Positions 1 to 5,494 of a DNA stretch of 8,829 nt are shown piece after piece. This DNA is from JAATGA01 sp047605605 (lineage in GTDB: Bacteria > Pseudomonadota > Alphaproteobacteria > Rhodobacterales > Rhodobacteraceae), in the NCBI GenBank assembly GCA_047605605.1, contig JASGFG010000105.1, forward strand, positions 1 to 8,829, written 5' to 3'. The position numbers were made by a program, and so were the translations under genes. The notes beneath the pieces were generated by a model. It did not search any database and had not been told where the DNA came from. It worked only from the letters and a program-made list of their open reading frames with translations. Numbering within the stretch: the first letter of the stretch is position 1; each line of letters begins with the position of its first letter.

Positions 1-1025
1 ACAAGGGCCATGCCACGGCGAAATTCGACGTGCTGACCGGCAAGCAGGCCAAGGCCGCCTCGAACGCGCCCAGCTATACCAAGGTCTTTGCCCAAAGCCT
101 GATCCGCGAGGCCGAGACGGATGACAGGATCGTCGCCGTCACCGCCGCCATGCCCGAAGGCACGGGGCTGAACCTTTTTGCCGAACGGTTCCCGAAACGC
201 TGTTTCGACGTGGGCATCGCCGAGCAGCACGCCGTCACCTTTGCCGCCGGTATGGCGGCGGGCGGGATGAAACCCTTTTGCACGATCTATTCGACCTTCC
301 TGCAACGCGGCTATGACCAGGTCGTGCATGACGTGGCGATCCAGCGCCTGCCGGTGCGGTTCCCCATCGACCGCGCCGGACTGGTCGGGGCCGATGGCGC
401 GACCCATGCCGGCGCCTTTGACGTGGCTTTCCTGGCCAACCTGCCCGGTTTCGTGGTGATGGCCGCGGCCGACGAGGGGGAACTGGTCCATATGGTCGCC
501 ACCGCGGCCGCGCATGACGATGGACCCATCGCCTTTCGCTATCCCCGTGGCGAGGGTGTGGGGGTCGAGATGCCCGCAAGGGGGATTCCGCTGGAAATCG
601 GCCGGGGCCGCGTCCTGCGCGAAGGCGCGCGGGTGGCGATCCTGTCCTTTGGCACCCGTCTGGCCGAGGTGCTGAAGGCGGCCGAGGCGCTGTCCGCGCG
701 CGGGCTGCCGCCCACGGTGGCGGATGCGCGGTTCGCCAAGCCGCTGGACCGCGACCTGATCCTGCGGCTGGCGCGCGAGCATGAGGCGCTGATCACCGTG
801 GAAGAGGGTGCCATCGGCGGTTTCGGCAGCCATGTCGGGCAGTTGCTGGCCGATGAGGGCGTGTTCGACCGCGGGCTGAAGTTCCGGTCCATGGTCCTGC
901 CCGATACCTTCATCGACCAGGCCAGCCCCGAGGCGATGTATGCCATCGCCGGCATGAACGCCCCCCAGATCGAGGCGAAAGTGCTGGAAACGCTGGGCAT
1001 CGCCAGCATCGGCAAGCGCGCCTGA
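1..1025 (+). CDS. dxs: 1-deoxy-D-xylulose-5-phosphate synthase, C-terminal part (5' end outside window)
   Basis: The enzyme condenses pyruvate and glyceraldehyde 3-phosphate, using thiamine diphosphate, to give DXP, the first step of the MEP isoprenoid pathway in the cytoplasm. The reading frame is open from the first bases of the window (frame beginning at base 3, KGHATAKFDVLTG), so this is the last ~340 residues of a protein usually near 640 residues. The transketolase-type pyrimidine-binding domain is intact: GIAEQHAVTFAAGMA carries the glutamate that activates the cofactor, followed by the DXS-specific DRAGLVGADGATHAGAFD, whose Arg, Asp and His belong to the substrate site. The C-terminal transketolase domain follows (RGRVLREGARVAILSFG through EEGAIGGFGSHV). 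The first internal ATG is not a credible start because homology continues upstream of it. The stop is followed by tandem hairpins, and the next gene is convergent. Confidence 0.96.
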   Translation, partial: KGHATAKFDVLTGKQAKAASNAPSYTKVFAQSLIREAETDDRIVAVTAAMPEGTGLNLFAERFPKRCFDVGIAEQHAVTFAAGMAAGGMKPFCTIYSTFLQRGYDQVVHDVAIQRLPVRFPIDRAGLVGADGATHAGAFDVAFLANLPGFVVMAAADEGELVHMVATAAAHDDGPIAFRYPRGEGVGVEMPARGIPLEIGRGRVLREGARVAILSFGTRLAEVLKAAEALSARGLPPTVADARFAKPLDRDLILRLAREHEALITVEEGAIGGFGSHVGQLLADEGVFDRGLKFRSMVLPDTFIDQASPEAMYAIAGMNAPQIEAKVLETLGIASIGKRA

Positions 1026-1029
1026 AGAA

Positions 1030-1046
1030 AGGGGGCGCTGCCCCCT
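1030..1046 (+). terminator. GC-rich hairpin just after dxs
   Basis: A perfect 7-bp stem (AGGGGGC / GCCCCCT) with a 3-base loop starts 5 bases after the dxs stop. A second, weaker stem (TTGGC / GCCAA, 1048-1063) follows at once. There is no run of T directly after either stem, so this is not a classic intrinsic terminator, but its position between convergent genes fits 3'-end formation. Confidence 0.6.
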
Positions 1047-1067
1047 CTTGGCCTGACAGCCAATTCA

Positions 1068-1098
1068 CCCCCGGGATATTTTCGCAAAGGGGATGAAG
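1068..1098 (+). repeat. Post-hairpin TATTT motif, copy 1 (after dxs)
   Basis: This contains GGATATTTTCGCAAAGG (1074-1090) followed by one base and GATGA. The same 17-mer occurs on the minus strand at 7671-7687. It begins 13 bases after the second dxs hairpin and points the same way as dxs. Confidence 0.6.
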
Positions 1099-1110
1099 CG
1101 GCAAGGCCGC
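1098..1110 (-). terminator. Possible petR terminator hairpin
   Basis: A 5-bp stem (GCGGC / GCCGC) with a 3-base loop lies 22 bases beyond the petR stop in the minus direction. It is followed by a moderately pyrimidine-rich stretch. The stem is short, so this is tentative. Confidence 0.35.
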
Positions 1111-1132
1111 CGGGGCGTCATGATCGGGCGGG

Positions 1133-1831
1133 TCAGTCCGGGGCGAGCATGTAACCCTCGCCCCGCACGGTTTGCAGATAGCGGGGCTGCTTGGGATCAT
1201 CCTCGATCTTGCGGCGCAGCCGGGTGATCTGCACATCGACGGCGCGTTCCTGTGCGCCGCCATCCTCGCTGCGGCCCAGATCACCCACCAGCTTTTCGCG
1301 CGCGACGGCCGTGCCCGGCTGTGTCGCCAGAACCCGCATCAGGGCGGCCTCGGTCGCCGTCAGCCGCACCGGATTCGCACCGCGCCACAACTCTCCCCGG
1401 TCGATGTCGTAGCGGACCGAGCCGAGTTGAAGCATCTTGGGCAGATCGGGCTTGGCCTGCGGCACCCGGCGCAGGATCGCGTTGATGCGCAGCAGCAGCT
1501 CCTTCGGCTCGAACGGCTTGACGAGGTAGTCGTCGGCGCCGGCCTCCAGCCCCTCGATCCGGTTCGACGCCTCTCCCCGCGCCGTCAGAAGCAGGATCGG
1601 CACCGCCGAACGGCGGCGCAGGTCGCGGGCCAGGCTGATCCCGTCCTCGCCCGGCATCATCACGTCCAGCACGATCATGTCGAAGTCCAGCCCCGCCAGA
1701 AGCCTGCGCGCCTGTGCGGCATCGCGCGCGACGGTCACGAGGAAGCCGTTACGGATCAGGAACTTCTGCAAAAGTCCCCGGATGCGTTCGTCATCGTCGA
1801 CGACCAGAAGATGCGTGGCGTCCTGCGTCAT
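1133..1831 (-). CDS. petR: OmpR/PhoB-family response regulator, PetR-like
   Basis: This is a two-component response regulator of 232 residues, typical for the OmpR family. The receiver domain spans about residues 6-122, with the acidic pocket at D12-D14, the phospho-acceptor D56 in IVLDVMMPGEDG, the switch T83 and K105 in DYLVKPF. The winged-helix DNA-binding domain spans about 135-230 and ends in the usual RGEGYML. The start overlaps the stop of the upstream MarR-type gene by 4 bases (ATGA), so the two are probably translationally coupled. A MarR regulator followed by an OmpR regulator matches petPR of Rhodobacter capsulatus, where PetR was reported to be needed for photosynthetic and respiratory growth. 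The petR name is inferred from family and gene order. No histidine kinase lies beside it, so it is an orphan in this window. Confidence 0.85.
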   Translation of the reverse strand: MTQDATHLLVVDDDERIRGLLQKFLIRNGFLVTVARDAAQARRLLAGLDFDMIVLDVMMPGEDGISLARDLRRRSAVPILLLTARGEASNRIEGLEAGADDYLVKPFEPKELLLRINAILRRVPQAKPDLPKMLQLGSVRYDIDRGELWRGANPVRLTATEAALMRVLATQPGTAVAREKLVGDLGRSEDGGAQERAVDVQITRLRRKIEDDPKQPRYLQTVRGEGYMLAPD

Positions 1832-2334
1832 GGCCCCCCCTCTTTCAGCCGTTGATACTGCCGCCGCAGGTCGGGGTCCATCATCGCCTCCAGCACGGTG
1901 CGAAAGCCATGCACCGCCTGCGGACCGGCGCTGCGATAGGCGGCGCGCATCCGGGCCTGCTGCGCCTCGGACAATTGCCGTTCAAGCCCCGCGCCGGTTT
2001 CGGTCAGGTGCAGGTGGCGTTCGCGCTTGTCCCGCCGGCCAACGCGGGATTCGACCAACCCGTCGTCGATCAGAGTGCGCAGCACCCGGTTCAGGCTTTG
2101 CTTTGTCACGCCAAGGATCGCCAGCAGGTTGTTGACGGTGGTGCCTTCGTTGCGGTGGATGAAATGCAGGGCGCGGTGATGGGCGCGGCCGTAATCCATG
2201 CCTTCCAGGATGCGGTCGGGATCGGCGGTAAAGCCGCGATAGGCGAAGAACATCGCCTCGATCCCCTTGCGCAGCTGTTCGTCCGTCAGGAACAGCAGGC
2301 TTTCGCCGCCACCCTGTCCCGCACCTTCGGCCAT
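1828..2334 (-). CDS. petP: MarR-family transcriptional regulator, PetP-like
   Basis: This is a cytoplasmic DNA-binding regulator of 168 residues. The winged helix-turn-helix lies at about residues 50-115: the recognition region is NNLLAILGVTKQSLNRVLRTLIDDGLV, and the wing VGRRDKRERHLHLT has the Asp/Arg arrangement (D102, R104) typical of MarR proteins. Flanking helices before residue 50 and after 118 would form the dimer interface. The start is supported by a strong ribosome binding site (GGGAGGGCAGGA directly before the ATG). It is the first gene of an operon with petR and is transcribed away from ilvE. A dyad inside its inferred promoter suggests autoregulation. PetP identity comes from the pairing with a PetR-like regulator. 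The ligand or signal is unknown. Confidence 0.82.
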   Translation of the reverse strand: MAEGAGQGGGESLLFLTDEQLRKGIEAMFFAYRGFTADPDRILEGMDYGRAHHRALHFIHRNEGTTVNNLLAILGVTKQSLNRVLRTLIDDGLVESRVGRRDKRERHLHLTETGAGLERQLSEAQQARMRAAYRSAGPQAVHGFRTVLEAMMDPDLRRQYQRLKEGGP

Positions 2335-2359
2335 TCCTGCCCTCCCGCTTTCGTGAAGC

Positions 2360-2388
2360 AGTTTATGTCAGCCTTGTTGACTTTCCAA
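2360..2388 (-). promoter_or_regulatory. Inferred petPR promoter
   Basis: On the minus strand TTGGAA (2383-2388) and TAAACT (2360-2365) are separated by exactly 17 bases. This resembles a housekeeping sigma-70 promoter and would start transcription near 2353, giving a leader of about 20 bases that includes the strong petP ribosome binding site. It is assigned by eye from spacing and consensus. Confidence 0.5.
2367..2381. promoter_or_regulatory. Possible operator dyad between the petP -35 and -10 boxes
   Basis: GTCAGCCTTGTTGAC is an interrupted dyad of GTCA and TGAC half-sites seven bases apart. It falls entirely within the 17-base spacer of the inferred petP promoter, where a bound dimer would block RNA polymerase. 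On the other strand direction it overlaps TTGACT (2377-2382), a possible but unsupported -35 box for ilvE. Binding by PetP is an inference from position. Confidence 0.4.
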
Positions 2389-2435
2389 GACTCATCCATT
2401 ACGCCACGACACGATTTTGCGCAACTTTATGTCCG

Positions 2436-2447
2436 ATATGGCCATAT
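2436..2447. promoter_or_regulatory. 12-bp perfect palindrome upstream of ilvE
   Basis: ATATGGCCATAT is a perfect palindrome centred about 45 bases before the ilvE start, in a relatively AT-rich intergenic stretch. An 8-base palindrome TTGCGCAA lies just upstream (2417-2424). No convincing -35/-10 pair for ilvE could be fixed, so the palindrome is noted as a candidate protein-binding site only. Confidence 0.3.
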
Positions 2448-2486
2448 TTCACGCAATAATCGGAAAATTCGCCAGAGGAGAGAGAA

Positions 2487-3356
2487 ATGGCGGGATCTTA
2501 TGAAGACCGGGACGGCTGGATCTGGATGGATGGCAAACTGGTGCCGTGGCGCGAGGCGAACGTCCATATCCTGACCCATGCGCTGCATTATGCGTCGAGC
2601 GTGTTCGAGGGTGAACGCTGCTACAACGGCAAGATCTTCAAGGGTGTCGAGCATTCGCGGCGCCTGCGGAAATCGGCGGAGCTGCTGGACATGGAAGTGC
2701 CCTATTCGGTCGAAGAGATCGAGGCGGCCAAATACGCCATGCTGAAGGCCAACGACTGGACCGACGCCTATGTGCGCGCCGTGGCCTGGCGCGGCGCGGG
2801 CGACGAGATGGGGGTTTCGGCCGTGGGCAACCCGGTGCGGATGGCGGTGGCCGGCTGGGAATGGGGCGCCTATTACGGCGATGCCAAGACCCGGGGCGCC
2901 AGGCTGGACATCGCGAAATGGAAGCGGCCCTCGCCCGAGACGATTCCGACGGCGGCCAAGGCGGCGGGACTTTACATGATCTGCACCATGTCGAAACACG
3001 CCGCCCAGACCAGGGGTTGTTCGGACGCGCTGTTCTTCGATTACCGCGGCTATGTGGCAGAGGCGACGGGGGCGAACATCTTCTTCGTCAGGGACGGGGA
3101 AATCCACACGCCGCTGCCCGATGCCTTTCTGAACGGGATCACCCGGCAGACGGTGATCGAGATGGCCAGGAAAAAGGGTATCCGCGTCTGGGAGCGCCAT
3201 ATCAAGCCGTTCGAAATGGAAGGGTTCGAGCAGTGTTTCCTGACCGGTACCGCCGCAGAGGTGACGCCGGTGGGCGAGATCGGCCCCTATTCGTTCGAGA
3301 TCGGCAAGCTGACGCTGGACATCGCCGATAGCTATGAAAGGCACGTCCGGGCCTGA
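2487..3356 (+). CDS. ilvE: Branched-chain amino acid aminotransferase (class IV PLP)
   Basis: The enzyme transfers the amino group between glutamate and the 2-oxo acids of leucine, isoleucine and valine. It is the last step of their synthesis and uses pyridoxal phosphate. The protein has 289 residues, somewhat shorter than E. coli IlvE (309), with the C-terminal tail missing. Family landmarks run in order: WMDGKLVPWREANVHILTHALHY (residues 13-35), SVFEGERCY (38-46), TIPTAAKAAGLYM with the Schiff-base lysine K158, AEATGANIFF with E192 contacting the PLP ring nitrogen, LNGITRQTVI (215-224) and LTGTAAEVTPV (252-262). A strong ribosome binding site (GAGGAGAGAGAA) sits directly before the ATG. It is monocistronic, divergent from petPR and convergent with ohr. 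A related class IV enzyme with other substrate preference cannot be excluded, but the motifs fit a branched-chain enzyme best. Confidence 0.93.
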   Translation: MAGSYEDRDGWIWMDGKLVPWREANVHILTHALHYASSVFEGERCYNGKIFKGVEHSRRLRKSAELLDMEVPYSVEEIEAAKYAMLKANDWTDAYVRAVAWRGAGDEMGVSAVGNPVRMAVAGWEWGAYYGDAKTRGARLDIAKWKRPSPETIPTAAKAAGLYMICTMSKHAAQTRGCSDALFFDYRGYVAEATGANIFFVRDGEIHTPLPDAFLNGITRQTVIEMARKKGIRVWERHIKPFEMEGFEQCFLTGTAAEVTPVGEIGPYSFEIGKLTLDIADSYERHVRA

Positions 3357-3391
3357 GGGACGGGTTTTCCCCGTCGCCCCCTACCCCGGCC

Positions 3392-3416
3392 CTGGAGGGG
3401 TTTTGCACCCCTCCAG
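3392..3416 (+). terminator. Hairpin downstream of ilvE
   Basis: A perfect 10-bp stem (CTGGAGGGGT / ACCCCTCCAG) encloses a 5-base loop. A smaller stem (GACGGG / CCCGTC, 3359-3375) precedes it, immediately after the ilvE stop. No T-tract follows directly; the TATTT motif starts 14 bases later. Confidence 0.65.
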
Positions 3417-3420
3417 ACCA

Positions 3421-3450
3421 CCCAGCAGGGTATTTGGGCCAGGATGAAGG
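3421..3450 (+). repeat. Post-hairpin TATTT motif, copy 2 (after ilvE)
   Basis: The core GGGTATTTGGGCCAGGATGA (3428-3447) matches copy 1 at the GGG, TATTT and GATGA blocks but differs in between. It has the same orientation as ilvE and lies 14 bases after the ilvE hairpin. Confidence 0.5.
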
Positions 3451-3471
3451 GCAGGCCTTTCGGACCGGCCC
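3449..3471 (-). terminator. Possible ohr terminator hairpin
   Basis: On the minus strand GGGCCGGTCC and GGCCTGCCC can pair with one mismatch and one wobble around a GAAA-containing loop. It starts 7 bases after the ohr stop. It is imperfect and lies next to copy 2 of the TATTT motif. Confidence 0.45.
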
Positions 3472-3478
3472 TTCGTCG

Positions 3479-3907
3479 TCAGGCAAGCTGGGTCTCGACC
3501 TCGATATTGCCTTTGGTGGCGTTGGAATAGGGGCAGATGAAATGCCCGCGCTCCACGATCTGTTCGGCCACGGCGCGGTCGATGCCCGGCAGGCTGACCA
3601 CCAGTTTCACCTTCAGGCCAAAGCCGCCGTCGCTGCGCGGTCCGATGCCGACATGGGCGTTGACGGTCGCATTGTCGGGCACGGTGCCCAGCTTTTCCGA
3701 ACTTGCCGCAAAGCGCATCGCGCCCAGATAGCAGGCGGCATAGCCGGTGGCGAAAAGTTCCTCGGGGTTGTGGCCAAGGCCCGAGCCACCCAGCTCCTTT
3801 GGGCTGGCCATGGTCACGGTCAACTGGCCGTTGACCAGCCCTGCCGATCCGTTGCGCCCGCCGCCGGTGGCCTTTGCCTCGGTCCAGTATTTCACGTCCA
3901 CAGCCAT
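3479..3907 (-). CDS. ohr: Organic hydroperoxide resistance protein (OsmC/Ohr family)
   Basis: Ohr is a cytoplasmic thiol peroxidase that reduces organic and fatty-acid hydroperoxides, using lipoylated proteins as the reductant in studied members. The protein is 142 residues, the normal Ohr length. The catalytic set is present: R18 in GGGRNG, E49 in NPEELFATGYAACY, the peroxidatic cysteine C59 and the resolving cysteine C125 in CPYSNATKGNI. These motifs mark the Ohr subgroup rather than OsmC proper. The ATG is preceded by AGGAG at 6 bases. The gene is convergent with ilvE. No OhrR-type repressor gene lies beside it, unlike many ohr loci; the MarR gene in this window is some 1.2 kb away, beyond ilvE, and looks like PetP. 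The family assignment is firm and the in vivo substrate is inferred. Confidence 0.93.
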   Translation of the reverse strand: MAVDVKYWTEAKATGGGRNGSAGLVNGQLTVTMASPKELGGSGLGHNPEELFATGYAACYLGAMRFAASSEKLGTVPDNATVNAHVGIGPRSDGGFGLKVKLVVSLPGIDRAVAEQIVERGHFICPYSNATKGNIEVETQLA

Positions 3908-3948
3908 CTCGCGCTCCTGTCGCTGGCGATCATCCCATCCATGGGCGA

Positions 3949-3977
3949 AGTCTAGTGCCCCGCAAGGGAAGGTCCAG
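3949..3977 (-). promoter_or_regulatory. Weak candidate ohr promoter
   Basis: On the minus strand CTGGAC (3972-3977) and TAGACT (3949-3954) are 17 bases apart. The -10 box is fair and the -35 box is poor. It would give a leader of about 35 bases with the AGGAG ribosome binding site near the end. Confidence 0.28.
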
Positions 3978-4012
3978 CCCGGCCGTAAGGGGGCAACGGG
4001 TTCAGGACAGCA

Positions 4013-4052
4013 GAAAGGGGAAGACGGGTAGCGGGCGCCGGCTTCCCCTTTC
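4013..4052. repeat. 11-bp perfect inverted repeat
   Basis: GAAAGGGGAAG (4013-4023) and CTTCCCCTTTC (4042-4052) are exact reverse complements separated by 18 bases. It lies in the 197-base gap between ohr and the small basic gene. It could form a stem-loop at the 3' end of the small gene's transcript or be a protein-binding site. Confidence 0.5.
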
Positions 4053-4053
4053 G

Positions 4054-4071
4054 CGGCACGATGTCGTGCCG
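4054..4071. repeat. 7-bp stem-loop beside the 11-bp inverted repeat
   Basis: CGGCACG and CGTGCCG flank a 4-base loop, starting 2 bases after the larger inverted repeat ends. A further small stem (CCCTT / AAGGG, 4078-4091) follows, so this gap is unusually rich in hairpins. Confidence 0.45.
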
Positions 4072-4091
4072 GTCCGCCCCTTTGAAAAGGG

Positions 4092-4105
4092 CGGGTTTAC
4101 ACCCG
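4092..4105 (-). terminator. Hairpin abutting the stop of the small basic gene
   Basis: A 5-bp stem (CGGGT / ACCCG) with a 4-base loop begins at the base right after the stop codon at 4106. On the minus strand it is followed by CCCTTTTC, which provides a short T-run, so it is the most terminator-like of the hairpins in this gap. Confidence 0.5.
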
Positions 4106-4300
4106 TCAGGCCATGTGGCCGCGGGCGATTCTGGCAAACTCGGCCACGCGGCGGCCAGAGCGGGCGGCGTGGGGGCGGGCAACGGCCGCCTTGGTGGCGG
4201 GATGCGAGCCCTCCTCTCCCTTTTGCCGTTCGACTTCGACAAAGCGGCGGGCGCGGGCTGCGCTGCGGCCTTCCTTGCGGTCTGCGATATGACGGGTCAT
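4106..4300 (-). CDS. Small basic protein of unknown function
   Basis: I do not recognise this 64-residue protein. It is strongly basic and Arg/Ala-rich (ADRKEGRSAARARRF near the start, RPHAARSGRRVAEFARIARG near the end), with no signal peptide, membrane segment or cysteine. It is probably helical and could bind nucleic acid or a membrane, but that is only a guess from composition. The start at 4300 is preferred because GGAAGGGAG lies 8 bases upstream and a plausible promoter lies just beyond; longer in-frame starts would run back into queG. Third codon positions are almost all G or C and rare codons are few, as expected for a real gene in this genome. It lies downstream of queG on the same strand, with 70 bases between, and ends in a hairpin. 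Confidence 0.6.
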   Translation of the reverse strand: MTRHIADRKEGRSAARARRFVEVERQKGEEGSHPATKAAVARPHAARSGRRVAEFARIARGHMA

Positions 4301-4337
4301 GTCGTTTCTCCCTTCCGAATGACTCGCTCGGGGTGAA

Positions 4338-4366
4338 AGCATAGCACGGAAAGGCCCCGATCCGAA
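4338..4366 (-). promoter_or_regulatory. Candidate promoter for the small basic gene
   Basis: On the minus strand TTCGGA (4361-4366) and TATGCT (4338-4343) are 17 bases apart, placed directly after the queG stop. The -10 box is good and the -35 box fair. It predicts a leader of about 30 bases carrying the GGAAGGGAG ribosome binding site. Confidence 0.42.
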
Positions 4367-4370
4367 CCCG

Positions 4371-5423
4371 TCACATCCGCCGCGCCGCGGCATCGGCGGG
4401 GGCCAGCCGCGCGACGGCCCAGCGGGCGGCATCGGCGATCACCGGATCCGCATCGCCGACCAGCCGCGCCGCGACCGGGCCGAGCGCAGGATCGCCGGAA
4501 TTTCCAATGGCATAGAGCGCGTTCCTGACCATCCGCCCGCGTCCGATGCGCTTGATCGGGCTGCCGGCAAACCTTGCGCGGAATGCGGCATCATCCATCG
4601 CGGCCAGTTCGGCCAGCGGCGGGGCTCCCACCCGCGCGGCATAGCCGACCTCGCGCGCCGCGACTGCGAACTTGTTCCAGGGGCAGGCGGCCAGGCAATC
4701 GTCACAGCCATAGATGCGATTGCCCATCAGGGGGCGCAGGGCTTCGTCCACCGGGCCCTTGTGTTCGATGGTCAGGTAGGAAATGCAGCGCCGCGCATCC
4801 AGCTGGTAGGGCGCAGGAAAGGCCGCCGTCGGGCAGGCGTCCAGACAGGCCCGGCACGATCCGCAATGGCCGACCTCTGCCGCATCGGCCGGCAGGTCCA
4901 GCGTGGTGAAGATCGCGCCCAGAAAGAACCACGACCCCAGGTCGCGGGACAGAAGGTTGGTGTGCTTGCCCTGCCAGCCCAGACCCGCGGCCTGTGCCAG
5001 CGGTTTCTCCATCACCGGCGCGGTGTCGACGAAGACCTTGATCTCGCCCCCCGCAGCACCGATCAGCCAGCGGCCCAGCCGTTTCAGCCGCCGCTTGACC
5101 AGATCGTGATAATCCTTGCCTTGGGCATAGACCGAGATCGCCCCGCGGTCGCGCATCTGCAACACCGCCATGGGGTCGGTTTCGGGGGTATAGACCTCGG
5201 CCAGCATGATGACCGAGCGCGCCTCGGGCCAGAGCGCGGCGGGATCGCCCCGCCAGGCCATGCGCTCGGCCATCCAGCCCATGTCGCCATGCCAGCCTGC
5301 CGCAACGAAGTCCGCCAGCCGCCCGGCCGCCTGCGGGATCGCATCGGGCGCACAGATGCCGACCCTGGAAAAGCCTTCCTCCAGCGCCTGTGCGACCAGC
5401 CGTTCCTTCAGCTCAGCCGCCAT
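4371..5423 (-). CDS. queG: Epoxyqueuosine reductase QueG
   Basis: QueG reduces epoxyqueuosine to queuosine at the wobble base of tRNAs for Tyr, His, Asn and Asp. It uses cobalamin and two [4Fe-4S] clusters and acts in the cytoplasm. The protein is 350 residues, normal for the family. The N-terminal cobalamin-binding region includes VDTAPVMEK, with D133 at the conserved catalytic acid position. The ferredoxin-like part has CGSCRACLDACP (C187, C190, C193, C197), C213 in RRCISY, and CDDCLAACPW (C240, C243, C247), giving the eight cysteines for two clusters. A HEAT-like tail (about 295-345, RNALYAIGNSGDPAL) fits tRNA binding. The start MAAELKERL fits family N-termini; the reading frame is open further upstream but runs into the upstream gene. 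It lies downstream of the fzlA-like gene on the same strand, 71 bases away, behind a hairpin. Confidence 0.95.
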   Translation of the reverse strand: MAAELKERLVAQALEEGFSRVGICAPDAIPQAAGRLADFVAAGWHGDMGWMAERMAWRGDPAALWPEARSVIMLAEVYTPETDPMAVLQMRDRGAISVYAQGKDYHDLVKRRLKRLGRWLIGAAGGEIKVFVDTAPVMEKPLAQAAGLGWQGKHTNLLSRDLGSWFFLGAIFTTLDLPADAAEVGHCGSCRACLDACPTAAFPAPYQLDARRCISYLTIEHKGPVDEALRPLMGNRIYGCDDCLAACPWNKFAVAAREVGYAARVGAPPLAELAAMDDAAFRARFAGSPIKRIGRGRMVRNALYAIGNSGDPALGPVAARLVGDADPVIADAARWAVARLAPADAAARRM

Positions 5424-5430
5424 CCCGCCT

Positions 5431-5460
5431 GCTTTCCCTTTTGCAAATACTCCACGGGGG
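5431..5460 (-). repeat. Post-hairpin TATTT motif, copy 3 (between the fzlA-like gene and queG)
   Basis: On the minus strand GGAGTATTTGCAAAAGGG (5436-5453) shares the GG, TATTT and GCAAA blocks with the other copies. Its TATTT begins 12 bases after the hairpin of the upstream gene. It ends about 12 bases before the queG ATG, so it lies in the queG leader, and its AAGGG may be part of a weak ribosome binding site. Confidence 0.52.
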
Positions 5461-5461
5461 T

Positions 5462-5482
5462 GCGGGGGTGTGAAACCCCCGC
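5462..5482 (-). terminator. Hairpin downstream of the fzlA-like gene
   Basis: A perfect 8-bp stem (GCGGGGGT / ACCCCCGC) with a 5-base loop starts 12 bases after the stop codon. There is no adjacent T-tract. It could end or attenuate transcription before queG, or stabilise the upstream message. Confidence 0.6.
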
Positions 5483-5494
5483 CGCGCCTTCCGC

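Noticed and set aside
1714..2574. A + strand open frame spanning petR, petP and the start of ilvE
   Set aside because: It crosses two genes and a promoter region, lacks motifs, and lies opposite well-supported coding sequence.
2427..3344. A 305-codon open frame on the minus strand opposite ilvE
   Set aside because: It mirrors ilvE codons, shows no family motifs, and ilvE on the other strand has all its catalytic residues.
3952..4242. A 96-codon minus-strand frame, Pro/Ala/Arg-rich, overlapping the small basic gene
   Set aside because: It has low-complexity composition, no good ribosome binding site and runs through the hairpin cluster; the 64-residue frame has better start signals.
4301..4432. 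Longer in-frame start for the small basic gene, up to 4432
   Set aside because: It would overlap the end of queG and include the inferred promoter; the 4300 ATG has a strong ribosome binding site.
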